From Roseovarius sp. (GTDB lineage Bacteria > Pseudomonadota > Alphaproteobacteria > Rhodobacterales > Rhodobacteraceae), in contig PBIL01000020.1 of assembly GCA_002720475.1 (NCBI GenBank), forward strand, positions 1 to 42,639: a stretch of 42,639 nt of DNA, read 5' to 3'. A program made the position numbers and the translations under genes. Below, piece after piece: positions 33,568-41,585 of the stretch (positions are counted from its first letter, which is position 1; the number at the start of each line of letters is the position of its first letter). The notes under the pieces were generated by a model that was not told the origin of the DNA, ran no database searches, and saw only the letters and a program-made list of their open reading frames with translations.

Positions 33568-34233
33568 TTAATTCTCCTGTTCGTCCGCCTTGGGTGACAA
33601 AACGATCAAGGCATCGGCAGCGACCAATCCCTTCCCGTTCGCCCGAACCATCACAGGGTTGATTTCAATTTCCGAGATCAGATCGGCGTTCTCGGCAAAG
33701 AAAACAGATATGCGTGAAATCAGGTCTGCCAAGGCATCTCTGTCGGCCGGTTCCGCGCCGCGCAATCCCGCCAGCAACCGCGCCCCCGGACCCGAGCGCA
33801 CCATGGCCTCGGCGGTTTGAGGCGCTGCGGGCGCAAGCCGGATTTCGACCGCATCAATCAGTTCCACAAGAATGCCGCCGGGGCCGGCCAGAACTATCGG
33901 ACCAAACGTGTTGTCGCGTTTACAGCCGATGATCCATTCAGCCACGGACCCTTCTTCCATTTCCTCGATCAGCGCCGTACCGCCCGCAAGTCGTTCCGCC
34001 ATTTCGGCAGCGGCCTTTTTCGCCTCTCCCGGGGAAAGATCCAATCGGACGAACCCATGATCGGATTTATGCGGATAGTCATCGTGACACAGCTTGGCGA
34101 CACAGCGTCCTTCGACGGGGTCACGTTGGGGCACCGGCACACCGATCCGTTGCAGCAGATCCTTCGCGTCGGCCTCGTGGACCACCTTGCGCCCGGCACG
34201 CTGCCATTTTTCCAGTGTTTCCCTTTCGGTCAT
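33568..34233 (-). CDS. ADP-forming acyl-CoA synthetase, beta (ATP-grasp) subunit
   Basis: This 221-residue protein carries the ATP-grasp domain of NDP-forming acyl-CoA synthetases: LLQRIGVPVPQRD, CVAKLCHDDYPHKSDHGFVRLDL (63-85), EWIIGCKRDNTFGPIVLAGPGG (118-139) and SEIEINPVMVRANGKGLVAADALI near the C-terminus. The alpha subunit gene overlaps by four bases upstream (34230). Together they make an acyl-CoA and ADP plus phosphate from acid, CoA and ATP, or the reverse. The fused homologue encoded at 38238 contains the same two parts in one chain. Confidence 0.9.
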   Translation of the reverse strand: MTERETLEKWQRAGRKVVHEADAKDLLQRIGVPVPQRDPVEGRCVAKLCHDDYPHKSDHGFVRLDLSPGEAKKAAAEMAERLAGGTALIEEMEEGSVAEWIIGCKRDNTFGPIVLAGPGGILVELIDAVEIRLAPAAPQTAEAMVRSGPGARLLAGLRGAEPADRDALADLISRISVFFAENADLISEIEINPVMVRANGKGLVAADALIVLSPKADEQEN

Positions 34234-35645
34234 ATCACTTCTCCTGTCGTGGCCGCCAGCGCGGCAAGGCCCGATGCTGCCCGCGCGGGCGAATCATAGA
34301 CAGGGACAGCTCGTTCGCGCAGGGCCTCACCCGAGGCATTGCTGCGCGCCGAACCGGTCCAGACGATCAGGACCGGCTTGTCTGTGCCGTCATAGGCCTC
34401 GGCGAGCGCCTCGATGAACTGCTGATCCGGCACGAATGTGATAATTGCGATGGCAATATCCACACCCGGATCCGCGGCAACGGCCTCCAAACAGCGGCCG
34501 ACAAAAGTGGGATTCGCCAGAACCACGCCGGTCAGATCGACCGGGTTTGTCACCGAACCATAAAAGGGCACATAGCGCGACAGCGCCGTCTGGGTCGTTT
34601 CATCCAGCACCGGAACTTCGAAGCCCGCGCTTTCGGCAAGGTCGGTCATCTCGACGCCAAGCCCACCGGTAACAGAAATGATCCCGACCCTGTTTCCAGC
34701 AGGTCGCCGACCCGCGGCGAGAGCTGTAACGGCATCGATGGCGGCGACGGATTCCCGGGCGCGGATGATTCCGGTTTCGCGAAAGACCGCGCTGATCACC
34801 CGGTCGTCCCCGGCCATAGCACCGGTATGCGACTGGACCGCGCGTGATCCGGCGCGGCTGCGGCCGCCCTTGACGGCGACGACATGCTTTCCCGCCTGCG
34901 TCAGACGCTGTGCCGCCTCGGCAAAGCGGCGCCCGTTGCGCAGTTCCTCGACGTAGCAAAGAACCACGCGCGTCTGGGGGTTGTTGCCCAGATAGTCGAG
35001 CAGATCCGCTGCGGTCAGGTCGGTCTCGTTGCCGCTAGAGACGATGGCGTTGATGCCCACGCCGCGTTCGCCCAAGCGCAACGCCATAAGGCCTCCAAGC
35101 GCGCCGGACTGGGAAATCATGGCCACGGGACCGGAGCGAAGGTCGTTGAACATCGGGCTGAAGGTTAGTTGCAGGTTCGACGCGGGGCGCACCACGCCTT
35201 CGCAGTTCGGCCCGACCAAGCGAAAAGGCGCGTCCTGCATGACCCTGCGAAGCCGGATTTCGTTTTCATTCCCATCGCCCCCGGCTTCCGAAAAACCCGA
35301 GGTCACCCCGACCACAACTTTCACGTCGAGCCGGGTGCAGGTTTCCAGGGCGTCGAGTGCGACACTGACAGGGGTTGCCAGCACAACCACGTCGATCGGG
35401 CCGTTAATCTCTTCCAGACTGCGCACGGCCGGAAGGCCCTCGATCTCGCCGCCAGAAGGGTTCACGGGGATAATTGTCCCGCTGTAACCGTTGCTCTTCA
35501 GCAGGGCCGTTACGGCCTGCCCCAACTTGCCCTTGGCGCGGGACGCTCCGACCACCGCGATGGTGCGAGGATCGAACAACCTGTCCAGTGCCTCGGCAAC
35601 CGAGGGTCGGCGTGCCGCCGTGTGATTCGTGTTCGGATCTGCCAC
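34230..35645 (-). CDS. ADP-forming acyl-CoA synthetase, alpha subunit (CoA-binding and phospho-His domains)
   Basis: This 471-residue protein has an N-terminal Rossmann CoA-binding domain (LFDPRTIAVVGASRAKGKLG at 23-42, VNPSGGEIEGLPAV at 61-74), followed by succinyl-CoA-ligase-like domains. GPNCEGV is near 145-151, AMISQSGALGG at 175-185 and the phosphorylated histidine His273 in QSHTGAMAGD. The start GTG 35645 is chosen because GGAGGAG lies five bases upstream; the frame stays open to 35750 but without a ribosome site. First gene of the minus-strand operon and divergent to the CoA-transferase at 35802. Confidence 0.92.
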   Translation of the reverse strand: MADPNTNHTAARRPSVAEALDRLFDPRTIAVVGASRAKGKLGQAVTALLKSNGYSGTIIPVNPSGGEIEGLPAVRSLEEINGPIDVVVLATPVSVALDALETCTRLDVKVVVGVTSGFSEAGGDGNENEIRLRRVMQDAPFRLVGPNCEGVVRPASNLQLTFSPMFNDLRSGPVAMISQSGALGGLMALRLGERGVGINAIVSSGNETDLTAADLLDYLGNNPQTRVVLCYVEELRNGRRFAEAAQRLTQAGKHVVAVKGGRSRAGSRAVQSHTGAMAGDDRVISAVFRETGIIRARESVAAIDAVTALAAGRRPAGNRVGIISVTGGLGVEMTDLAESAGFEVPVLDETTQTALSRYVPFYGSVTNPVDLTGVVLANPTFVGRCLEAVAADPGVDIAIAIITFVPDQQFIEALAEAYDGTDKPVLIVWTGSARSNASGEALRERAVPVYDSPARAASGLAALAATTGEVI

Positions 35646-35801
35646 GTTCTCCTCCGTCAAGTAAAAAAATCTTGGCTCGTTTTGGCGATCTAACGGCTGT
35701 TTGATTATGCTCGCAATAGATTTCGGGTCCGAGCAGACTGATGCTGTCAAAGCCGCAAACTAGGGCTTGACGTCGGAAAATTTCGCAAACGAGGCAGATG
35801 C
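35646..35801. promoter_or_regulatory. Divergent intergenic region between split ligase and CoA-transferase operons
   Basis: This 156-base gap should contain promoters in both directions. TGCTCG at 35708-35713 and CGAGCA at 35730-35735 form a 6-base inverted repeat with 16-base spacer, a possible operator. No CACATATGTG copy is present here, which suggests that these two operons are controlled differently, perhaps by the IclR regulator at 40496. Confidence 0.45.
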
Positions 35802-37016
35802 GTGAAAATGGATAACGGACCACTGAGCGATGTCAGGGTGATTGAACTGGGTCATGTGATCGCCGCGCCGATGTGCGGCGCATTGCTGTCCGATTTCGGA
35901 GCTGACGTGGTCAAGATCGAGCGTCCGGGGCAGGGTGACATGCTACGGGTGCTGAGTGCACGCGCCAGCGATGGCGTGGGTGCCTGGTGGAAGACCCTGG
36001 CACGAAACAAGCGTCTTCTGGCACTGGACTGGAAGAGCGAAGACGGTCGCGCCATTCTGCGCCGCTTGGTTGAAAACGCGCATGTGCTCATCGAGAACTT
36101 CCGCCCCGGCGTGCTGGAAAAGGCAGGGTTGGCACCAGAGGTCTTGCACGACTGGAACCCCGATCTGGTGATCGTACGGATCTCGGGTTACGGCCAGACG
36201 GGGCCGCGCGCCTCGTGGCCCGGTTTCGGTCGGGCCGGTGAAGCCATGAGCGGGTTGGCCCACATGACAGGGTTTGCTGACAATGCGCCGATGCATCCCG
36301 GTTTTCCTGCGGCGGATTCGACCACCGGCCTCATGGCGGCCTACGGCGCTATGATGGCGCTGTATGCGGTGCGAAACGGCAGCGCCCGGGGACAGGTGGT
36401 CGACCTGGCCATATTCGAACCGCTTTTGCGTTTGATCGACTACCACGTCCCGACGCGCACAGGCGCGGGTCTGCCGGTTGACCGAAACGGACTTCAGGCC
36501 CCCAATTCCTACGCCCCTGCAGGGGTATTCCGCGCCCGGGACGGGAAATGGATCACTGTCAGCGCGGGCAGTGCGGCAACCGGGCGGCGCCTTCTGGAGG
36601 CGGCGGGTGGAAAGAAATGGGCCGAACAGCCGCAGTTCCAGAGCCTCGACGGTTTTGCAGAGCATATGGACGAAGTCATCGACCGGCTCGGGGCATTCGT
36701 TGCACAGCATGACGCACAGGAGGCGATCGACATCTTTCGCGCCCACGATGCCGTGGCAGCGATGATCTATGACGTCGATGACATTCTGGCCGATCCTCAG
36801 ATAGCCGCGCGCGGGGACATTGTCGGTGTGGAAGGCGACGACACAAAGGTTGTCGGGCCGGTGCCAAAGCTGGACAAGACGCCGGGGCGGCTGCGCTGGC
36901 TTGGGCGCAGCGAACTGGGCGCCGACACCCGCGAGATTTTGCAAGAGCTCGCCTACGATGCCGGAGACATCGAAGAACTGATGGAAAAAGGCACCGTGGC
37001 CGAGCCGAGCCGCTGA
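35802..37016 (+). CDS. Family III (CaiB/BaiF) acyl-CoA transferase, second copy
   Basis: This 404-residue protein has LSDVRVIELGHVIAAPMCG at the N-terminus, GADVVKIERPGQGD at 33-46, LIENFRPG at 96-103 and catalytic Asp172 in FPAADSTTGL. GAGG lies seven bases before GTG 35802; ATG 35808 is an alternative start. It is distinct from the CoA-transferase at 2103 and followed by an acyl-CoA dehydrogenase 30 bases later, repeating the transferase-dehydrogenase pairing of the first operon. Substrates are unknown. Confidence 0.9.
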   Translation: MKMDNGPLSDVRVIELGHVIAAPMCGALLSDFGADVVKIERPGQGDMLRVLSARASDGVGAWWKTLARNKRLLALDWKSEDGRAILRRLVENAHVLIENFRPGVLEKAGLAPEVLHDWNPDLVIVRISGYGQTGPRASWPGFGRAGEAMSGLAHMTGFADNAPMHPGFPAADSTTGLMAAYGAMMALYAVRNGSARGQVVDLAIFEPLLRLIDYHVPTRTGAGLPVDRNGLQAPNSYAPAGVFRARDGKWITVSAGSAATGRRLLEAAGGKKWAEQPQFQSLDGFAEHMDEVIDRLGAFVAQHDAQEAIDIFRAHDAVAAMIYDVDDILADPQIAARGDIVGVEGDDTKVVGPVPKLDKTPGRLRWLGRSELGADTREILQELAYDAGDIEELMEKGTVAEPSR

Positions 37017-37046
37017 TCCAGGTCTGCAAGATTCTAGGAGGAAATC

Positions 37047-38213
37047 ATGACATATCAGATGACATCCGAGCAGCAGGGAATCCGCGATGCGGTCCTGCGG
37101 ATCTGCGAAGAATTCGATGACGAATTCTGGCTGACCCGCGATCGCGAGGGCGGTTTCCCGCGAGAGCTGCATCAAAAACTGGCCCGTGATGGCTGGCTGG
37201 GGATTGCGATCCCCGAAGAATACGGGGGCGCCGGTCTTGGCATCGTCGATGCCGCGATCATGATGCAGGCCATTGCGGAATCCGGCGGCGGCAACAGCGC
37301 CGCCTCGGCGATCCACATGAACATCTTCGGCCTGAACCCGGTCGTGCAATTTGGCACTGAAGACCAGAAAAAGAACTATCTTCCGCCTTTGGTGGCAGGC
37401 GATGAGCGTGCGTGTTTCGGGGTGACCGAACCGACAACCGGCCTGGACACCACCAAGCTAAAAACACGCGCTGTGCGTCAGGGTGACCGCTATGTGGTGC
37501 ATGGCCAGAAGGTCTGGATTTCGACCGCACAGGTCGCCGACAAGATCCTGCTTTTGGCGCGCACGACCCCACTTGAGGAAGTCAAGAAACCGACGGAAGG
37601 CTTAAGCCTTTTCTACACCGATTTGGACCGAACGTTCGTCACCGTGCGCGAGATCGAAAAGATGGGCCGGAAATGTGTCGATTCGAACGAACTGTTCATC
37701 GACGGGCTTCCGATCCCGGCCGAGGATCTGATCGGCGAAGAAGGCCAGGGCTTTCGCCAGATCCTGCACGGGCTGAACCCCGAACGGATCCTGATCGCCG
37801 CCGAAGCGGTCGGAATCGGACGCAACGCGCTTCGGCGCGCCGCGGAATACGCCAATGAGCGCGTCGTTTTTGGCAGGCCGATCGGTCAGAACCAGGGTGT
37901 GCAGCACCCCCTGGCCGCCAGCTGGGCGGAACTGGAAGCGGCCAATTTGATGGCGATGAACGCAGGCGCGCTCTACGATGCTGGCAAGCCCTGCGGAACC
38001 GAAGCCAACGCAGGCAAGTACCTTGCCGCCGAGGCGGCGGTGAAGGCGACGCAGACCGCGCAGCTGACTTTTGGCGGGTTTGGATATGCCAAGGAATACC
38101 ATGTCGAGCGCCTGGTTCGGGAAGCCATACTGTTCCGCATCGCGCCGGTCACCCCGCAACTGGTGCTTTCGTTCATCGCGGAACATGCGCTCGGCCTGCC
38201 AAAATCCTACTAG
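37047..38213 (+). CDS. Acyl-CoA dehydrogenase (IVD-type base, divergent C-terminus)
   Basis: This 388-residue acyl-CoA dehydrogenase starts at ATG 37047 behind AGGAGG. The flavin loop is VTEPTTGLDTTK (126-137) rather than SEPxAGS, and the base is probably Glu247 in LNPERILIA. The C-terminal GG-T-EI motif is replaced by RIAPVTPQLVLSFIAEHALGL, a variant found in a subfamily of acyl-CoA dehydrogenases. It lies between the CoA-transferase and fused synthetase genes in one operon. Confidence 0.9.
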   Translation: MTYQMTSEQQGIRDAVLRICEEFDDEFWLTRDREGGFPRELHQKLARDGWLGIAIPEEYGGAGLGIVDAAIMMQAIAESGGGNSAASAIHMNIFGLNPVVQFGTEDQKKNYLPPLVAGDERACFGVTEPTTGLDTTKLKTRAVRQGDRYVVHGQKVWISTAQVADKILLLARTTPLEEVKKPTEGLSLFYTDLDRTFVTVREIEKMGRKCVDSNELFIDGLPIPAEDLIGEEGQGFRQILHGLNPERILIAAEAVGIGRNALRRAAEYANERVVFGRPIGQNQGVQHPLAASWAELEAANLMAMNAGALYDAGKPCGTEANAGKYLAAEAAVKATQTAQLTFGGFGYAKEYHVERLVREAILFRIAPVTPQLVLSFIAEHALGLPKSY

Positions 38214-38237
38214 TTACTAAAAATCAAAGGAAGACCC

Positions 38238-40352
38238 ATGCGAATTCACGGAATGGATGCCATTTTCGCCCCTCGATCGGTGGCTGTGATTGGCGCCTCA
38301 GGCGACCCCAAGCGCATCGGCGGGAGGCCGGTGGATTTTCTCAAACGGCACGGCTTCGACGGCCCGATCCTGCCTATCAACCCGAAATCGTCCCAGGTGC
38401 AGGGCCTGACGGCGTATCCGTCGATCTCGGAGAGCCCGACGACACCGGACCTGGCCGTGATAGCGCTGCCCGCGCCGCTGGCTGTTCAGGCGGTTGAACA
38501 GTGCGCAGCCCGCGGTGTGCGGGGGGCGGTGATCTTTAGCTCGGGGTTCTCGGAGGTCGATGCCGATGGGGCCGCGCTGCAGGCGCGCATGGTCGATATC
38601 GCGCGCGAGGGCGGCATGCGACTTGTGGGGCCGAACTGCCTTGGCATCGCCAATGTTCGCCACAACCTCTATGCAACATTCACGCCGGGGGTCGAAAAGC
38701 ACCTGCCAAAACCGGGCGGCGTATCGATCATCAGCCAGAGCGGCGCTTTCGGGTCGTATTGCATGACGCTCGTACGAATGCGCGGACTGGGGGTCAACAT
38801 CTGGGCGACGACGGGCAATTCCTGCGATGTCGATTTTGCCGATGCCGTGGCCTATTGCGCGCAAGATGATGATACCCGCGTGATCATGGGATATCTCGAA
38901 GGCGCAACCGATCGCGACAGGCTGGTCGAGGCACTGGAACTGGCGCGAGCCCGGGAAAAGCCGGTGGTCATGATGAAAGTTGGGCGCAGCGCGGTCGGTG
39001 CAGAGGCCGCGCAGTCGCACACAGCTTCGCTGGCGGGAGCTGACGCGGTCTATGACGCGGCTTTTCGGCAATACGGCGTTTACCGGGCGCACTCGGTCGA
39101 CGAAATGTTCGATGTGACCTACGCTTGCGCGGAATCCGGTTCGACGATGCTGGGCGATCGCCTGGGTCTCGTGACGGTGTCCGGCGGTGTAGGGGTGTTG
39201 ATGGCCGACGAAGCCGAAAAGCTGGACCTGGACGTGCCCGCCCTTCCCGATGATGCGCAGAAGAAGTTGAAGGAGGTGCTGCCCTTCGCGGGTGTCCGGA
39301 ACCCGGTCGATGTAACGGCACAACTGGTCAACCAGATCGACCTTCTGGAAACCAACATGGATGTGTTGTTTGGCGACGGCGAGATCGATGGGGCAATCAT
39401 CTTCATGTCAACGGTGGGTCTTGTCGCCGACCTGAACGAAGCCATTCGAACCGGTCTGGAACGCATACGCAAGAAATTTCCCGGTCGACCGATGCTGTTT
39501 TGCTCGCTGACGGAGCCAGAGGGCCGCGCGGCGTACGAACGCTCGGGGTTCATTGTATTCGAGGAACCGACCCGCGCCGTCCGCGCGATAGCCGCATTGC
39601 GCTATTTCGCCCGGTCCTTCGCACGGGCTTGCGAACATGACCCGATACCCGAATTGTCCAGCCTGTCACCATTGCCGGACGCAATGGTGAATGAGATCGA
39701 GGCCAAAGCCCTGCTTGCCGAAGCCGGCATCGGGGTCGTACGCGAAACCCTGGCCAACACCCCCGAAGCAGCAGCCCAAGCAGCACAAGAAATGGGATTC
39801 CCGGTTGTGCTGAAGATTGCCTCGCCCGACATCCTGCACAAATCCGACATCGGGGGCGTCGCGCTTGGCCTGCGTTCGACCGAAGATGTCCGCTCCGCCG
39901 GGGCACAAATCCTGAAGCTGGTGTCCGAGAAAATGCCCGACGCGCGGATCGACGGGCTGATCGTAGCCGAACAGGCCGCGCCCGGGCTGGAAACCATACT
40001 TGGCGTGACCCAGGACCCGGCTTTCGGCCCGGTGGTCATGTTCGGACTGGGCGGGGTATTTGTCGAGGCCCTCGAAGACGTGTCTTTCCGCGTCGCGCCT
40101 TTTGGACCTGCCGAAGCACACCGTATGATTGACGAAATCCGCAGTCGCAAACTTCTGGACGCATTCCGGGGCGCGCCCGATCGCGACATCGGCGCCCTTG
40201 CCGACGCCCTTGCGCGACTGTCTGCCTTTGCCGCTTATCACGGGGCGGCGCTTGAGACCATTGATGTCAATCCGTTGATCGTCAGGGCGAGCGGGCAGGG
40301 CGCTGTCGCCGCTGACTGCGTAATCATACCCGCCAAGCGAGGAGGCCACTGA
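38238..40352 (+). CDS. Fused ADP-forming acyl-CoA synthetase (alpha plus ATP-grasp beta)
   Basis: This 704-residue protein combines a CoA-binding Rossmann domain (FAPRSVAVIGASGDPKRIGG at 10-29), ligase domains with GPNCLGI near 131-137 and phospho-His261 in QSHTASLAGAD, and a C-terminal ATP-grasp domain from about 480 (LLAEAGIGVVRETL; PVVLKIASPDILHKSDIGGV; ETIDVNPLIVRASGQG near the end). It converts an acid to its CoA ester with ATP to ADP. AAGGAAG precedes the ATG. It complements the split version encoded divergently at 33568-35645, so the region encodes two independent activation enzymes. Confidence 0.93.
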   Translation: MRIHGMDAIFAPRSVAVIGASGDPKRIGGRPVDFLKRHGFDGPILPINPKSSQVQGLTAYPSISESPTTPDLAVIALPAPLAVQAVEQCAARGVRGAVIFSSGFSEVDADGAALQARMVDIAREGGMRLVGPNCLGIANVRHNLYATFTPGVEKHLPKPGGVSIISQSGAFGSYCMTLVRMRGLGVNIWATTGNSCDVDFADAVAYCAQDDDTRVIMGYLEGATDRDRLVEALELARAREKPVVMMKVGRSAVGAEAAQSHTASLAGADAVYDAAFRQYGVYRAHSVDEMFDVTYACAESGSTMLGDRLGLVTVSGGVGVLMADEAEKLDLDVPALPDDAQKKLKEVLPFAGVRNPVDVTAQLVNQIDLLETNMDVLFGDGEIDGAIIFMSTVGLVADLNEAIRTGLERIRKKFPGRPMLFCSLTEPEGRAAYERSGFIVFEEPTRAVRAIAALRYFARSFARACEHDPIPELSSLSPLPDAMVNEIEAKALLAEAGIGVVRETLANTPEAAAQAAQEMGFPVVLKIASPDILHKSDIGGVALGLRSTEDVRSAGAQILKLVSEKMPDARIDGLIVAEQAAPGLETILGVTQDPAFGPVVMFGLGGVFVEALEDVSFRVAPFGPAEAHRMIDEIRSRKLLDAFRGAPDRDIGALADALARLSAFAAYHGAALETIDVNPLIVRASGQGAVAADCVIIPAKRGGH

Positions 40353-40420
40353 CAGCCAGACCCGACATCTTTCCTGATCCCCAGGTCGCCAGCGGCGAGT
40401 CCCCAGCAATTTTCTAACAG

Positions 40421-40449
40421 TTGACAGAAATCATATGCGCGGCCATTCT
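40421..40449 (+). promoter_or_regulatory. Possible promoter for the second IclR gene
   Basis: TTGACA at 40421-40426 is a perfect -35 hexamer. A poor -10 match (CATTCT, 40444-40449) follows at 17 bases spacing. It lies in the 143-base gap upstream of the IclR gene. The weak -10 means this is only a suggestion. Confidence 0.3.
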
Positions 40450-40495
40450 CCTATGCCGAACGCTGTTCATATAATTGCACGCGGGGGAGGGGATC

Positions 40496-41299
40496 ATGGA
40501 AGACGCGCATCAGACTTCAGTGAAGACAGGCGGCGATCACATCGTGAAATCGGTCGCGCGCACCTGCCAGACTTTGGTGTACTTCGATGAAGTTCGGCGA
40601 CCGCTGTCGGTCGTGGAAGTGTCCAAGGAACTGGGGTACCCGCAGTCGAGTACCTCGGCGCTGCTGAAAAGCTTGGTCAAGCTTGGATTTTTGACGCACG
40701 ATGCCCGAAAGAAAAGTTATTTTCCCACCGAGCGCGTTCCGCTTTTGGGTTCGTGGATGAATCCCGATCTGTTTGGCGAAGGCACGATCCACCGGCTGCT
40801 CAAGACGATTTCAGAGCGAACGCAACACGTGGTGGTGCTGGCTATAAAGAACGGGGACGAAGCCGAGTATGTGCAAGTTATCCGTCCGAAAAAATCGTCG
40901 ATCCACCACATATCACTCGGGACGCGTCGTCCGCTGGGGAACTCGGGTGTTGGGCGTGTTCTGCTGAGCCGCTTCAGCGACGACGAAGTGAGTAGTCTGC
41001 TCCGCAAGATCAATGCTTATCGCGCGCCCGATCAACCGGCAGTGGACGTGAAGGCCTTCGTTGCCTCGCTGGCAGAAACCCGTGCGAAGGGCTACTACCT
41101 CTCAACCGATCAGGTGGTTCAAGGGAGCGGCTTAATTTCCATGCCGTTTCCTAACCACTGGAGTTCGCGGCTTTTCGCCGTCGGGGTTGGCGCCCCAACT
41201 GCTGTTATCCTGCGATCCGAGAAGGAGATCGTAAAGATCATGCGCGAAGAAATCGTTCGAAATCTGACAAAGATGGGTCAACGATCCCTGTCCTGCTGA
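40496..41299 (+). CDS. IclR-family transcriptional regulator (second)
   Basis: This 267-residue regulator has an N-terminal winged helix (about 15-80; IVKSVARTCQTLVYFDEV, then SVVEVSKELGYPQSSTSALLKSLVKLGFL as helix-turn-helix). The effector domain has HVVVLAIKNGDEAEYVQVI and LGTRRPLGNSGVGRVLLSRF. ATG 40496 is preceded by a strong GGGGGAGGGG; a longer reading from 40475 is less likely. It is only distantly similar to the regulator at 18780. Its position suggests control of the adjacent CoA-transferase, dehydrogenase and synthetase operons. Confidence 0.92.
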   Translation: MEDAHQTSVKTGGDHIVKSVARTCQTLVYFDEVRRPLSVVEVSKELGYPQSSTSALLKSLVKLGFLTHDARKKSYFPTERVPLLGSWMNPDLFGEGTIHRLLKTISERTQHVVVLAIKNGDEAEYVQVIRPKKSSIHHISLGTRRPLGNSGVGRVLLSRFSDDEVSSLLRKINAYRAPDQPAVDVKAFVASLAETRAKGYYLSTDQVVQGSGLISMPFPNHWSSRLFAVGVGAPTAVILRSEKEIVKIMREEIVRNLTKMGQRSLSC

Positions 41300-41585
41300 A
41301 CGTCTGGATCAGCAAGCGTCGTGAAATATGGTCCGACCTCACGAAACGTATGGCCCGCCCCGTTGCAAGCGACGATTGGGTGGCAACACGATCAGTCTGC
41401 ACAAACGTATCCGGCATGTCGGCTCTTTGGCCGCTGCCAAGATGGAGATCCGCACATCCCGATCCTCATAAAGGGGTCGGCCTCCTTGGGCCATTTTGCG
41501 CCGGAGGTTTTCGGGACACCGGTCGACTGTCAGGTGACCTGCCCCCCGGAAGTTCCTTCGCTGTGATGTAGAGTCTGCCCAACCT
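41300..41585. other. Gene-poor stretch next to the IS, possible mobile-element remnant
   Basis: These 286 bases contain no frame with a recognisable product. Near 41535 the sequence reads TGACCTGCCCCCCGG, which resembles ends of IS3-type elements known in alphaproteobacteria; this comes from memory and is weak. The IS5-family element begins directly after it at 41586, so this could be a hot spot for insertions. Confidence 0.3.

Noticed and set aside
35943-37349. Open frame of 468 codons on the minus strand opposite the CoA-transferase and dehydrogenase genes
   Set aside because: It lies entirely antisense to two well-supported genes, with shadow-like composition and no family resemblance.
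40386-40397. Small hairpin TCGCC-GGCGA after the fused ligase gene as a terminator
   Set aside because: Only a five-pair stem with no adjacent T-run; too weak to list.
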